This document shows positions 8,990-17,505 of a stretch of DNA of 64,000 bases, piece by piece (positions within the stretch are counted from its first letter, which is position 1; the number at the start of each line of letters is the position of its first letter). The notes below the pieces were generated by a model. The model had not been told where the DNA came from and searched no databases. It worked only from the letters and a program-made list of their open reading frames with translations. Source of the DNA: Microvirga terrae (lineage in GTDB: Bacteria > Pseudomonadota > Alphaproteobacteria > Rhizobiales > Beijerinckiaceae); assembly GCF_013307435.2 (NCBI RefSeq), contig NZ_CP102845.1, forward strand, positions 930,001 through 994,000. Direction: 5' to 3'. The position numbers were made by a program, and so were the translations under genes.

Positions 8990-11176
8990 CTACCTCATAT
9001 TGTTGATGAGGAGCGACCATTTTCGGTCAAAGCTCCAGCGGTCGATTTTCTGAGCCAAGCGGTGCGCCGGAAAAGCCGAGGGGCCGACATCATTGTCAGC
9101 CGAAATCATCTCGACATCTGGGAGCCAGACTGCGGGCGTCCCGCCGAGCCTCATCTTGAGGCAGAGGTCGCGCCCCTTCTCACCGGAACTCAGATAGGAG
9201 CGCGTAAAGCCGCCGACTGACGCGATGGATTCGCGCGAGACGATGCAGCACGAGAGCGATCCGGCGATGACTTCCGTCGGTTGCGATCCGCGCACGACAT
9301 CGCGCGGGTATCCGATATAGCGGTCGACGAGCTTCTGCTCCTCCTGGTCTAGCCAGGTTCCCGCGAAGCGGATGGAATTGTCTTCATAGAGGATCGTGGG
9401 GCTGATCAGCGCCTTGCCCCCGCGTTTGCGATAGGCCCGTTCCAGCGACGAGATCCATCCAGCTTGGCGCGGCAGGACGCCAGCGGCGAGGAAGATCAGC
9501 GTATCCGCCTTCGTTGCCTGAATAGCGGACTCGAACGCGTCGCAGGCATCCTGCACGCCCGTTGCGCCGATCACCCTGATCTTGATCCCATAGAAGCGCG
9601 AGAGCCGTTCCGCTTCCGGAGCTATGCTGTCGAAAGCTTCCAGGGGCGCGGCGACGATGATCGGCATTTCCTTCGTTTCCGCATCGAGCGCGAGCAGCGA
9701 TAAGGTTACGGCCGCCTCCTCGACATCGATTCCGGCTCCGATCACCAGGGTCCGGCCGGTCTCTGAATCGTTGAAATCGAAGTCGCGAATTTCGATGACG
9801 GTCGGCGCGGGTGCGGCCATTGCCTGCATCATGGGGCCGATATGGCGCTCAATGGCGGCTCCGGCCGTTGCCGTCCTCGGGTCGAGGGGTGAGATGAGCC
9901 GTTCGAGGGATCGGCGGGACATGCCGCGAAGGGGCATGAGAGGATAGAACGCGACGGTGTCGCCGACGGCCATCTCGAAATAGGCCGGTCCATCGGTGGC
10001 TGAGGGAGGACCGGGGACGAAGGCCAAGAAGCCGTGATCGTTGCGGGCCGGGTCGAGACGTCCGGCGAAGAGGCCGTTGTGCTGGAACGCCGATGAGACA
10101 TCGGAGCGAGGAAGGCGGGTCCAGGTCTCGTCGATCCGCTGCTGGATTGCGCCGGCTCGCAGGGTGAGGGAATCCACGTGGCCTTCCGGATCGAGCATCC
10201 AGCCGGCCACCAGCATCCCACCGCCTGGAATCTCGGCCGCCATGTCCATGCCGATGCGAACCGGCAGCTTGAGGTCCGACACGGTATCGCGCCCGTCGAA
10301 GCGTTCTCCGGCCCGCCGAAGGGTCAGCATAGTGTCCGGATTTGCATTCGCGTGGACCAGACCGTCCCGGATGTGAGCGGGCACATCCGTCGGGGAGAGG
10401 AGAACGCGCCGATCATAGATCTCGAGACTCCGCCACCCGTCACGCCCGCGAAAGAACAGCTTCTTGAGCTTGCCCGGGTCAATCGCGGATGCTCCCGTGT
10501 CGAGCAGGCCCACGAAGCCTTTGCCTTTCTCCCCCAGGTCGTTGCGGATGACGGATGCCGATTTGAAGTCGCCGGCCATCAGTCCCTCGTGGGCCGCAAG
10601 GACCCGCACCCTGTCGCAAGGCAGATCGGTGGCCCAACCCTGAAGGAAGATTTGGCCCGTATCAATCGAACCGATGACCTCGATCCATCCATCCGTCGCG
10701 CCCGCGGCGCCGAGGACCGATATGGCTGCCTCTAGCCGCTTCTGGCTGGATTTCCCGCCGATCAGCGCGTGAATAATGCGGTCGATGACGATCGACGACC
10801 GATCACCCGCGTCAGCGGCGATGATAGAGATCAGTGTGCCAAGTGGAACCGCCGGCTTGATCAGAGTGTAGCGGATTGGCGGTCCTCTGCGCCGCATCAC
10901 CACCGAGCGCAGGCGAACCTTGGCAGCGAGGCGGATCGGCACAATTGAGACGAAACCAATCGCAGCATCCGCGGGCGCATCCCTGCGGTCCCAGCTGACG
11001 GTATCAGCCTTCATGGACATCGAAGGATCACCGTTGAGCAACGTTTCGACCTGATCGGTCATAGCGTCGGCCACGCCGGCAATCAGCGCAAGATCGTCGC
11101 CGATCGGGGTGACGAGTGCGCTCTCGCCGTCCAGAGGCAAGTCGCGCATATCTAGCGGTTGCGTATTGTAATGCAT
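8990..11176 (-). CDS. Long GT2-type glycosyltransferase with N-terminal GW-containing modules
   Basis: About 728 residues from the ATG at 11176; a TTG at 11236 would add 20 residues but overlaps the upstream gene's stop. The C-terminal third is a GT2-like domain (VIGAGIDVEEAAVTL; SPTILYEDNSIRFAGTW; ASVGGFTRSYLS; DLCLKMRLGG). This resembles the end of rhamnosyl/galactosyl GT2 enzymes. The N-terminal 450 residues are not a known catalytic domain, but carry two short modules beginning GWATDLP and GWMLDPEG. Those modules resemble the domain in the neighbouring 253-aa protein and in the 744-aa paralogue. The canonical GT2 DxD is not obvious, so activity is inferred. Confidence 0.78.
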   Translation of the reverse strand: MHYNTQPLDMRDLPLDGESALVTPIGDDLALIAGVADAMTDQVETLLNGDPSMSMKADTVSWDRRDAPADAAIGFVSIVPIRLAAKVRLRSVVMRRRGPPIRYTLIKPAVPLGTLISIIAADAGDRSSIVIDRIIHALIGGKSSQKRLEAAISVLGAAGATDGWIEVIGSIDTGQIFLQGWATDLPCDRVRVLAAHEGLMAGDFKSASVIRNDLGEKGKGFVGLLDTGASAIDPGKLKKLFFRGRDGWRSLEIYDRRVLLSPTDVPAHIRDGLVHANANPDTMLTLRRAGERFDGRDTVSDLKLPVRIGMDMAAEIPGGGMLVAGWMLDPEGHVDSLTLRAGAIQQRIDETWTRLPRSDVSSAFQHNGLFAGRLDPARNDHGFLAFVPGPPSATDGPAYFEMAVGDTVAFYPLMPLRGMSRRSLERLISPLDPRTATAGAAIERHIGPMMQAMAAPAPTVIEIRDFDFNDSETGRTLVIGAGIDVEEAAVTLSLLALDAETKEMPIIVAAPLEAFDSIAPEAERLSRFYGIKIRVIGATGVQDACDAFESAIQATKADTLIFLAAGVLPRQAGWISSLERAYRKRGGKALISPTILYEDNSIRFAGTWLDQEEQKLVDRYIGYPRDVVRGSQPTEVIAGSLSCCIVSRESIASVGGFTRSYLSSGEKGRDLCLKMRLGGTPAVWLPDVEMISADNDVGPSAFPAHRLAQKIDRWSFDRKWSLLINNMR

Positions 11177-11229
11177 GGGAGACCTGAAATTCTGTTCGCT
11201 ATGCGTTTTCGCTCGTGACTTGGGGGGCA

Positions 11230-11991
11230 CTACCAAGGAGGATGACGCAGAAGGACGACAAGCGCCGCGATGGCACTTACGGCGGAAATTCCCCCGAACG
11301 CCATCAGGAGAGTGACGGCCCTCTTCATCGGGCGGTCGACGGACGATCCGAGGTCATCGATCTGCTTTCCGAAATCAGCCAGCACCCGGTCGAAGCGCAT
11401 ATGGAAGACTTCGATGTCTGATATCTTCTTGGCGAGGTCGGATTGATTGGCCCGGACAGCGTCGAGAGCGGCCGCGATGCCGTTCTCTTCGCCGACGATC
11501 TCGCTGATCTGAGCCGAAGTCCCCCGAAGACTCTCGACAGCCTCGCGCTGCAGAACCTGAGACCGCCTTTGCGCTTCAATCAGAAGGTCGAGGCGGTCGA
11601 ACACGCGGCTCAGCGGCGCGTTGATCGCAGCCTCGGCAGCGCGCTCGTGCTGGCTCGGAGCCTGCAGGACGAGTTCCTCGCCGGTCGAGGGCGCGATCGC
11701 CACCACAGCGAGGCCGGCCGTGTCCTGACCGACGCTGTCTGGCAACTCGACTTCGAAGGCGTGTCCGCCGTCGCCGATCCCGTTGCGGCGCAGATCGACG
11801 CGGGGCATGTCGGCCGTGGCCGACGCGATACTCCCGCCATTCAGCGTGATCCGAATGAGGAGACGCTCCGTCGGGTGAGTGCGATTCCAGACCCACCCGT
11901 AGAGGCGCCGTCCTTCGATGGCATCGACGCGGCCCTGGAGCTGTGAAGCCACTGGAACGGCCACTGCGTCTCTTGACTGTGCTGTGCTCAT
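11230..11991 (-). CDS. Coiled-coil membrane-anchored protein with GW-type module, EPS cluster
   Basis: A 253-residue protein. The start is the ATG that overlaps the upstream GT4 stop by 4 bp (ATGA); a longer in-frame extension lies within that gene and is discarded. Residues about 20-100 form a beta-rich module (GRVDAIEGRRLYGWVWNRTH...DLRRNG...GHAFEVELP). A long helical, probably coiled-coil region follows, with one C-terminal transmembrane helix (VTLLMAFGGISAVSAIAALV) and a short basic tail. No catalytic motif is visible. Its place among glycosyltransferases matches the small membrane protein position in wge-type clusters, where it could scaffold the synthesis complex. Function unknown. Confidence 0.75.
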   Translation of the reverse strand: MSTAQSRDAVAVPVASQLQGRVDAIEGRRLYGWVWNRTHPTERLLIRITLNGGSIASATADMPRVDLRRNGIGDGGHAFEVELPDSVGQDTAGLAVVAIAPSTGEELVLQAPSQHERAAEAAINAPLSRVFDRLDLLIEAQRRSQVLQREAVESLRGTSAQISEIVGEENGIAAALDAVRANQSDLAKKISDIEVFHMRFDRVLADFGKQIDDLGSSVDRPMKRAVTLLMAFGGISAVSAIAALVVLLRHPPW

Positions 11992-13274
11992 GCGGCGTTC
12001 GCCTTCAGTTCGATGATATCGGCACCTTTGAGGAGGCTGCGATAGAGAGTGAGGTGGCGTTCCGCGACGACCGCCATGTCGGCCGGCTGGTTGATCCCCG
12101 CCACCAGTGTCTCCCAAAGACCTGGTGTCTCTATGGCCTGCTGCATGGTGCGCGCGAGCAGGGATGGGTCGTCGGGACGGACATGCAGACCGTCGATCCC
12201 ATCTCTGACGGCTTCCGCCATTCCCCCAATGCTGCTCGTGATGACGGGGCGTCGATGGGCGAACGCCTCCTGGATCACCAGAGGAGCGTTCTCCCACCAG
12301 ACCGACGGCACCACCACCCAGTCGACGGAAGCCATGAGGTCAGGAATGTCCTCACGTCCATAAGGCCCGAGCCTCAGAACCTGAGGCTCTGTCGCGTTAA
12401 GAAGGTTATCGACCGTCGTGACGAACTCTTTGGCCTGAAAAGGAGCGCCACCATGCAGGCGGAGCTCAAAATCGCCGACGCCATCCGCGATGAGACGCTG
12501 TGCCGCCTTGAGGAGGACGGAAATGCCCTTCCAGGGATTGAGGTTGCCGAAATACCCGAATACGGACCGCCTGCCCGAGGAAGCTGCCCGATGGGCGGAG
12601 GGAACGACGGCGGGCCGACCGTTCGGAATGACCTCGATCAAGCCGGACGGTAGTCCCCAACTCACAAAGCGCTCTTTGAGGAAGCGGCTGGGAGCAACGA
12701 ACCTGTGAACCTGGTCGAGATGAGTCCGAATATACAGCTCGCGTAGAAGAAACCGATCCGCCGGGACATTCGGGAAACACCCGTTGCAGCGATTGGGCGT
12801 CGCATGGTCGCATCGTTCCTTCCCTGTGGTTCGCATCATCAGCCCGTCATGGGCGCAGATCGGATAGTAGTCGTGGAGCGTCATGACGATGCGAGCGTTT
12901 GGGAGAATTCGGCGCACCAGCGCGATGAACTCCACACCCATGAGCAGAACATGATGGATGTGAACGATGTCAGGACGGAAGTCCTCAAGCAGGCTGACGA
13001 GATGAGGCACGACGCCGTATGCATCGACCTGGCTTAAATTGAACTGGTCGAAATGCCCGCACCACATGACGACTTCGTCCGGAGCCCCTCCAGGCGACTG
13101 GAAGCTCGTTCCCGGCCTTTGGCCACGATGGAGATTGTTCGTGGCCGCCAGGAACAGCGCTTCGACGTCAGGAAGCGAGCGGTACTCACGGAAGAGATCA
13201 TGAGCGAGGATTTCCGTCCCGCCGGGATGAAAATCCGGATGATTGTGGGCAACGACCAGAACGCGTGTTGTCAC
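11988..13274 (-). CDS. Glycosyltransferase family 4 (GT-B fold)
   Basis: A 428-residue protein starting at a GTG with GGAG eight bases upstream. The N-terminus reads RVLVVAHNHPDFHPGGTEILAH. The donor domain carries the EX7E motif (WWENAPLVIQEAF) and IGGMAEAV. The Cys/His insert (CDHATPNRCNGCF) is shared with the GT4 at 7675-8982, and the two are clear paralogues. The stop overlaps the next gene's start (ATGA) and the start is 5 bp from the methyltransferase stop, so expression is tightly coupled. A role in assembling the exopolysaccharide repeat is inferred. Confidence 0.88.
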   Translation of the reverse strand: MTTRVLVVAHNHPDFHPGGTEILAHDLFREYRSLPDVEALFLAATNNLHRGQRPGTSFQSPGGAPDEVVMWCGHFDQFNLSQVDAYGVVPHLVSLLEDFRPDIVHIHHVLLMGVEFIALVRRILPNARIVMTLHDYYPICAHDGLMMRTTGKERCDHATPNRCNGCFPNVPADRFLLRELYIRTHLDQVHRFVAPSRFLKERFVSWGLPSGLIEVIPNGRPAVVPSAHRAASSGRRSVFGYFGNLNPWKGISVLLKAAQRLIADGVGDFELRLHGGAPFQAKEFVTTVDNLLNATEPQVLRLGPYGREDIPDLMASVDWVVVPSVWWENAPLVIQEAFAHRRPVITSSIGGMAEAVRDGIDGLHVRPDDPSLLARTMQQAIETPGLWETLVAGINQPADMAVVAERHLTLYRSLLKGADIIELKANAA

Positions 13275-13279
13275 GTGAT

Positions 13280-14107
13280 CTACTCCGGCTTCACGGCGAT
13301 GATGACATCCTGATAGTGATCGCTCACCCTACCACGCCAATGGCCGAGGCTCAGGCGGCGGATCTGAAGGCCGGCCTTCGTGAGAATGTTCTCAATGATT
13401 CCCGCATCGAAGCCGATGGCCCCGAGTGGCGCCAAAGGATCGCCGTACCATGTGCCGGGTGTCTCCCCACGGGTGAATCGCGGACGGGCCGTCGGCCTGT
13501 CCGGGTCTCCTGCGGCGACCACGAAGGCGGTCAGGAACAGGCGTCCGCCGGGTCTCAGCAGGCGCATGACCTCACGCGCGTAAGCGGAAATCTCCTCTTC
13601 CGGGAGATGAGTTGCAACGGACACCATCGTGACGAAGTCGAACTTCGCTTCGGAGAACGGCAGGACGATCTCATGTCCAGCGATTGCCCCGCCTGGGTTG
13701 TATAATTCATGAGCGACATCCACGCGGCAGAATCGGAAGTGCGGGTAGGATGCCGTGATATTCTGCACGCACCACTCGATTCCCGCATTGACGGGATCGA
13801 TGCCCTCATAGAGAGCTGTCTCGGGATCGAGGTATTGCGTCAGCGGAACGGCCATTCGCCCGATGCCGCATCCGATGTCAAGCACTGACTCGGACGGCTG
13901 AAGCTCGCCGATCCGAATGAAGTGGCCGAGATATTCGACGCCGATCGCACGGTAATCACCATCACCCACGAAGACGTTCTCAGGCGGCGGAGCCGGCAAA
14001 GAATCGTTGAGCGCAATTTCTTCCATCAAGCTCTTGATGCTCAAGTTCACATCGGGAATGAGCTTCGGTGCACGCGAGGTGTTCGTGAGATCGAACTGCG
14101 CATTCAT
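13280..14107 (-). CDS. Class I SAM-dependent methyltransferase, EPS cluster
   Basis: A 275-residue protein. The SAM-binding glycine motif VLDIGCGIG is at residues 75-83, followed by the acidic end of strand 2 (YEGIDPV), and a post-motif region MRLLRPGGRLFLTAFV typical of class I methyltransferases. The start is the ATG overlapping the upstream GT2 stop (ATGA). The acceptor is unknown; in this setting it may methylate a sugar or cap the glycan. A methyltransferase-like gene occupies the comparable place (after the first glycosyltransferase) in the S. meliloti wge operon as I recall it. Confidence 0.85.
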   Translation of the reverse strand: MNAQFDLTNTSRAPKLIPDVNLSIKSLMEEIALNDSLPAPPPENVFVGDGDYRAIGVEYLGHFIRIGELQPSESVLDIGCGIGRMAVPLTQYLDPETALYEGIDPVNAGIEWCVQNITASYPHFRFCRVDVAHELYNPGGAIAGHEIVLPFSEAKFDFVTMVSVATHLPEEEISAYAREVMRLLRPGGRLFLTAFVVAAGDPDRPTARPRFTRGETPGTWYGDPLAPLGAIGFDAGIIENILTKAGLQIRRLSLGHWRGRVSDHYQDVIIAVKPE

Positions 14108-16338
14108 ATGGCGGCATTCCTTATTTTGCGGGGGCGTCCGGTCTGCATTGCGGCAATCATGACATCGCGCCAACGCTCGGTATGAAGAGCGCAATTGTAC
14201 TGCCAGGCGATCCCGCGCATGTACTCGGAGTTAAGAGACATCGACTTCCGTTCGAGATGGTAAAGCTCGATGTCGGGGGCGTATGCGATCTTGCGCTCCG
14301 TCATGGTGATTTTGAGGCAGAGATCGCTGTCTTCGTAATCTCCGACCACATAATCCTCCGTGAAGCCCCCGACGGATTCAAACAATGCTCTCGTAGTGAC
14401 GAGGCAGGCGCCGGTTACGGCGGGGACGACGCGCTCCTCGCAGGCTGGAGCATAGTCGCGCGGCATGCCCTTGTGAAAATGCTGGTTGAGCCAGTAACCA
14501 CGATGATCCTGCGAGAAGTACATGCCGGCGTGCTGGATGGATCCGTCCTCGAACAAAAGCTTCGGTCCGACGGCGCCGATACGGCGGCGACCGTTCAGCC
14601 GCGACGCCATCGCTTCCAGCCATCCCGGAGAAACCGGGATGATGTCAGAGTTGACCAGCGCCAGAACGTCGCCTCGCGCAACAGACACGCCCACATTGTT
14701 GGCGCGGGCATATCCGCCGTTCCTCTCCATGACCACGAGAATAACGGGAAGGCCATAAATAAGATGGAGGCCGCCCAGGAGATGTTCGACCTCCTGAGCC
14801 TGTTCGGGAGAGTCGAGCACATATACCAGCTCCGCATTTGCGCGAATCCATGGGTCGGTTGCGAAGGCGGCAATCTGGAAGCGAAGAAACTCCAGATTCC
14901 GGTAAAGCGGAATGATCATCGACGCTTTCGGACATCGGTGAGAGAAGCCGATTCTTCGGATTGTGTGGCGCCCGATCTGGTTGCCGACCTGTGCGTGAAG
15001 ATCGGCGATGGCCGGTCGGAGAACCTGCATGAGGATGGACTGATCGACGTGCTGCGCCGGAATGGCCCGCAAAGCCGTCGCGCGAGCCTGAGCGGGATCT
15101 GCAGGCTGAGGATGTGGAACGAGAGAATGACGGGCGCCCGATTTCAGGCGAAGATGAAAGCGTGGTTGCAGGTTCTGCTCCGCTCCCCTTCCGGTGGGCG
15201 CTAGAACAGCGAAGCCCGTAGCCGTAAGACGGGATCCTTTCGTCGGCCCTGCGACTTCCACGGGAAAGGTGAACAGGGCTTTCGTCAGATCTAGAGGTTC
15301 GATCTCAGGTCCGCTGGCTTCGATGCCTGCGAACAGGTTCACCGGATCACGGTACCAACCGGTCACCAGAGTGCCTGCGGATGTCGCCAGCGCGGAGACG
15401 ATCTCGGCCGATGGGGCAGTGAGGTTGCCCGAAAGTCGGCGAGGGCGCAAAGGAAACCGCAACTGCAGCTCGAGCGCATAAGCGGACCCCGCCGCCGAGC
15501 GTTTGGCAATTTCCCTCAGCACGTGCTCACGCAGGCCGGGCGCTGCATGCGCCCGCTCGTGGAACCAGCGTTCGATGGAGGGAAGGCGGGCCTCCGGCCT
15601 GAGCAGGCGGCGGATGGATAGGCCTCCAGGGCCGAGCAGAACCAGGAGAGTATCCTCGGCAGGAATGCGCGCGCGATCAATCAGGAGATGGATGACATCC
15701 CGCCCAGCCTTCCCATCTGGGATCCTGTGAGGACTGGCAAGGATACGCGTCGGTCCGTTCCTGCCGAACGTATAGATCGCGTCGATCTTGCCGAAGCCCG
15801 CAACGACCGATGTCCGCGTCAGGACAAAATCATCGGCAACCTGCGCAATGGCGACAGCCGGTCCGGGTGTCGGAGCCATCTGGGAGACAAGGTCGCCGAG
15901 AAGATCGATGAAGGCCTTCTCCCGGCGGAGGTGAAACATCGCACCCCACACGTTGAACAGCGCGGATGCGAGGGCTACTCGACCATGGCTGTCAAGTCCG
16001 CCGATCATGCTGTCGGCGTCGGCAGAGGAAAACACGGCATCGTCACCGATGGAGACAATCGTTCCAAGCCTAGGCGTTTCGAGGCGCAGATCCTTATTTG
16101 CCGCTTCGCCGACCGGGCGCCGGAACACCAAGAAGAGGCGTTCTCCGCCGCCGGACAAGGAGAGACGAAGCGATGCGGAAGGCCAAATGTCTTGGCCGTC
16201 GCATCTAGGGTTCGAAGGTGAACACTGATCGATGTGCGGCATGTCCCAGGTGAGCAGAACAACGTCTCGCCCGAGAGATGCCACCTTCAGGGAGGCAAAG
16301 TCATCGGCCGGTGATGTGAGCATGGCAAGATTCGCCAT
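14104..16338 (-). CDS. Long GT2 glycosyltransferase with N-terminal accessory region
   Basis: A 744-residue protein with AGGA five bases before its ATG. The GT2 domain occupies about residues 470-725: SMIIPLYRNLEFLRFQI, RNGGYARANNVGVSVARGD, LVNSDI (the DxD-equivalent), GAVGPKLLFEDGSIQHAGM and DYVVGDYEDSDLCLKI, all typical of bacterial GT2 polysaccharide enzymes. The N-terminal 460 residues have no recognised catalytic domain but include a GWYRDP segment near residue 340, like modules in the two neighbouring proteins. It is paralogous to the 8990-11176 product but retains the nucleotide-sugar motifs better. It follows the RTX gene by 76 bp. Confidence 0.88.
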   Translation of the reverse strand: MANLAMLTSPADDFASLKVASLGRDVVLLTWDMPHIDQCSPSNPRCDGQDIWPSASLRLSLSGGGERLFLVFRRPVGEAANKDLRLETPRLGTIVSIGDDAVFSSADADSMIGGLDSHGRVALASALFNVWGAMFHLRREKAFIDLLGDLVSQMAPTPGPAVAIAQVADDFVLTRTSVVAGFGKIDAIYTFGRNGPTRILASPHRIPDGKAGRDVIHLLIDRARIPAEDTLLVLLGPGGLSIRRLLRPEARLPSIERWFHERAHAAPGLREHVLREIAKRSAAGSAYALELQLRFPLRPRRLSGNLTAPSAEIVSALATSAGTLVTGWYRDPVNLFAGIEASGPEIEPLDLTKALFTFPVEVAGPTKGSRLTATGFAVLAPTGRGAEQNLQPRFHLRLKSGARHSLVPHPQPADPAQARATALRAIPAQHVDQSILMQVLRPAIADLHAQVGNQIGRHTIRRIGFSHRCPKASMIIPLYRNLEFLRFQIAAFATDPWIRANAELVYVLDSPEQAQEVEHLLGGLHLIYGLPVILVVMERNGGYARANNVGVSVARGDVLALVNSDIIPVSPGWLEAMASRLNGRRRIGAVGPKLLFEDGSIQHAGMYFSQDHRGYWLNQHFHKGMPRDYAPACEERVVPAVTGACLVTTRALFESVGGFTEDYVVGDYEDSDLCLKITMTERKIAYAPDIELYHLERKSMSLNSEYMRGIAWQYNCALHTERWRDVMIAAMQTGRPRKIRNAAI

Positions 16339-16389
16339 CGCGTCCTGTCTCCATTTGGTTTGATGGGATGCCGCAGAAGACTCCGCGAC

Positions 16390-16415
16390 ATCCGCTCTTC
16401 AGGAGAGAAGCGGAT
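16390..16415 (-). terminator. Possible intra-operon hairpin after the RTX gene
   Basis: An inverted repeat with 7-bp arms (ATCCGCT at 16390-16396, AGCGGAT at 16409-16415) overlaps the RTX stop codon. There is no T-run, so it is at best an attenuator or mRNA-stabilising hairpin. It could set the ratio of the RTX protein to the downstream glycosyltransferases. Confidence 0.3.
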
Positions 16416-17155
16416 TAGTGAACCGAGAAATAATCGCTCGGGTTGCTGTTGATGTCGTCGGCATTCACGTTCACGAGAGTGATCGTATCGCCATTTCCGA
16501 GATCGACAATCGTATTGCTGCCGACCTGGTGAACACGGCTGGCAAGATCGTCTGCCGATGCAATGTCTGTTCCGTTGATCCCTTTGGAGATCTGCAGGAT
16601 GTCCTGACCGGCTTTGAAGTCGAGAACGACATCATTGCCGCCGCCGCCACTGAAGACGAATGTATCGCCGCCAGCGCCACCGTGGAGAATGTCGTCGCCA
16701 GCGCCGCCATCCAAGATCTCATTCCCGGATCCGCCGCGCAGAATGTCGTCACCAGCGCCGCCCTGGAGGATGTCGTCGCCTGAGCCGCCTTCGAGAACAT
16801 CGCTCCCGTCGCCGCCACGCAGGATATCGTTGCCGTTGCCGCCCCGAAGATAATCGTCTCCGGCGCCGCCGAGCAGAATATCGTCGCTGTTGCCGCCTAA
16901 CAGGATGTCGCTTCCGGCATCGCCTTGAAGCACATCAGCCCCAACGCCGCCAAACAGAACGTCATCATCGGTGCCACCAGAGATCCAATCGTCTCCAGAT
17001 CCGCCGAAGAGAACATCGGCTCCGTCGCCGCCGGAGATGGCGTCACTGTCGCCACCGCCGAGGATCAAGTCATCGCCGCCATGTCCGAAGATCACGTCTG
17101 CACCGGAGGTGCCATGCAAGGAATCGCTTGAGGCTCCACCACCAATAGTCGCCAT
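16415..17155 (-). CDS. Small RTX calcium-binding secreted protein, WgeA/ExpE1-like
   Basis: About 246 residues, made almost wholly of GGxGxDxLx nonapeptide repeats (roughly residues 15-165), followed by a C-terminal region ([15 protein letters not shown] end) as in type I secretion substrates. The chosen ATG at 17155 has AAGGA about nine bases upstream; an in-frame ATG at 17164 lies only two bases from that site. RTX repeats fold on binding calcium outside the cell. It lies just downstream of an HlyB/HlyD-type exporter pair, which is the likely secretion route. In S. meliloti the galactoglucan cluster also encodes an exported NodO-like RTX protein (WgeA/ExpE1). A role in surface polysaccharide export or interaction is inferred. 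Confidence 0.88.
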   Translation of the reverse strand: MATIGGGASSDSLHGTSGADVIFGHGGDDLILGGGDSDAISGGDGADVLFGGSGDDWISGGTDDDVLFGGVGADVLQGDAGSDILLGGNSDDILLGGAGDDYLRGGNGNDILRGGDGSDVLEGGSGDDILQGGAGDDILRGGSGNEILDGGAGDDILHGGAGGDTFVFSGGGGNDVVLDFKAGQDILQISKGINGTDIASADDLASRVHQVGSNTIVDLGNGDTITLVNVNADDINSNPSDYFSVH

Positions 17156-17505
17156 GTCTCTCATCCTTATTGTCAGCACCGGGCAAGCTGCGATTCGCCC
17201 GGTCGCGTGTTCGAGCCAAAATGAAGCGCTTTGTGCGCGAGGAGATTTCCGGGAAGTGCTTGTGTCGAGAGTGTCCCGGCAGGCATTAAGTAAGACAATA
17301 AGTAGTTGTTGTAAATGCCAAAGTATAAGTTTGGAGTTACGGGAAATTATAGTTAGACATGGTTCAATTTTGTTTGTGTGTTATTTGATTATATATATTG
17401 ATATGTTGTATTTTAATTCGAAATTCGAACTATCGTTCGGGTGGGATCGGATGCCGCCTCGCGGCAGGAATGCGCCGAGTATTGGCGGTGCCGAATGCCT
17501 TCTGA
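17156..17505 (-). promoter_or_regulatory. AT-rich upstream region of the RTX-glycosyltransferase operon
   Basis: A 350-bp non-coding stretch, strikingly AT-rich at about 17280-17425 against a GC-rich background. It holds the core palindrome described separately and, nearer the HlyD stop, a GC-rich stem (TGCCGC at 17452-17457, GCGGCA at 17461-17466) that could end the exporter transcript, though without a T-run. The size and composition suggest the RTX-GT operon has its own promoter here. No sigma-70 boxes were called with confidence. Confidence 0.6.
17417..17429. promoter_or_regulatory. Second copy of the MarR-type operator core
   Basis: TTCGAA-A-TTCGAA, a perfect 13-bp palindrome identical (apart from the centre base) to the core of the long palindrome at 20825-20857. 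On the right it continues with CTA, as in the larger site. It lies 262 bp upstream of the RTX start. Shared-regulator binding is inferred from this match. Confidence 0.65.

Noticed and set aside
11992..12297. 102-residue N-terminal extension of the coiled-coil EPS protein
   Set aside because: It lies inside the upstream GT4 gene; the ATGA overlap at 11988-11991 gives the proper start.
16418..17148. Plus-strand frames opposite the small RTX gene
   Set aside because: They read as Pro/Ala/Arg repeats produced by the complement of GGxGxD codons, not proteins.
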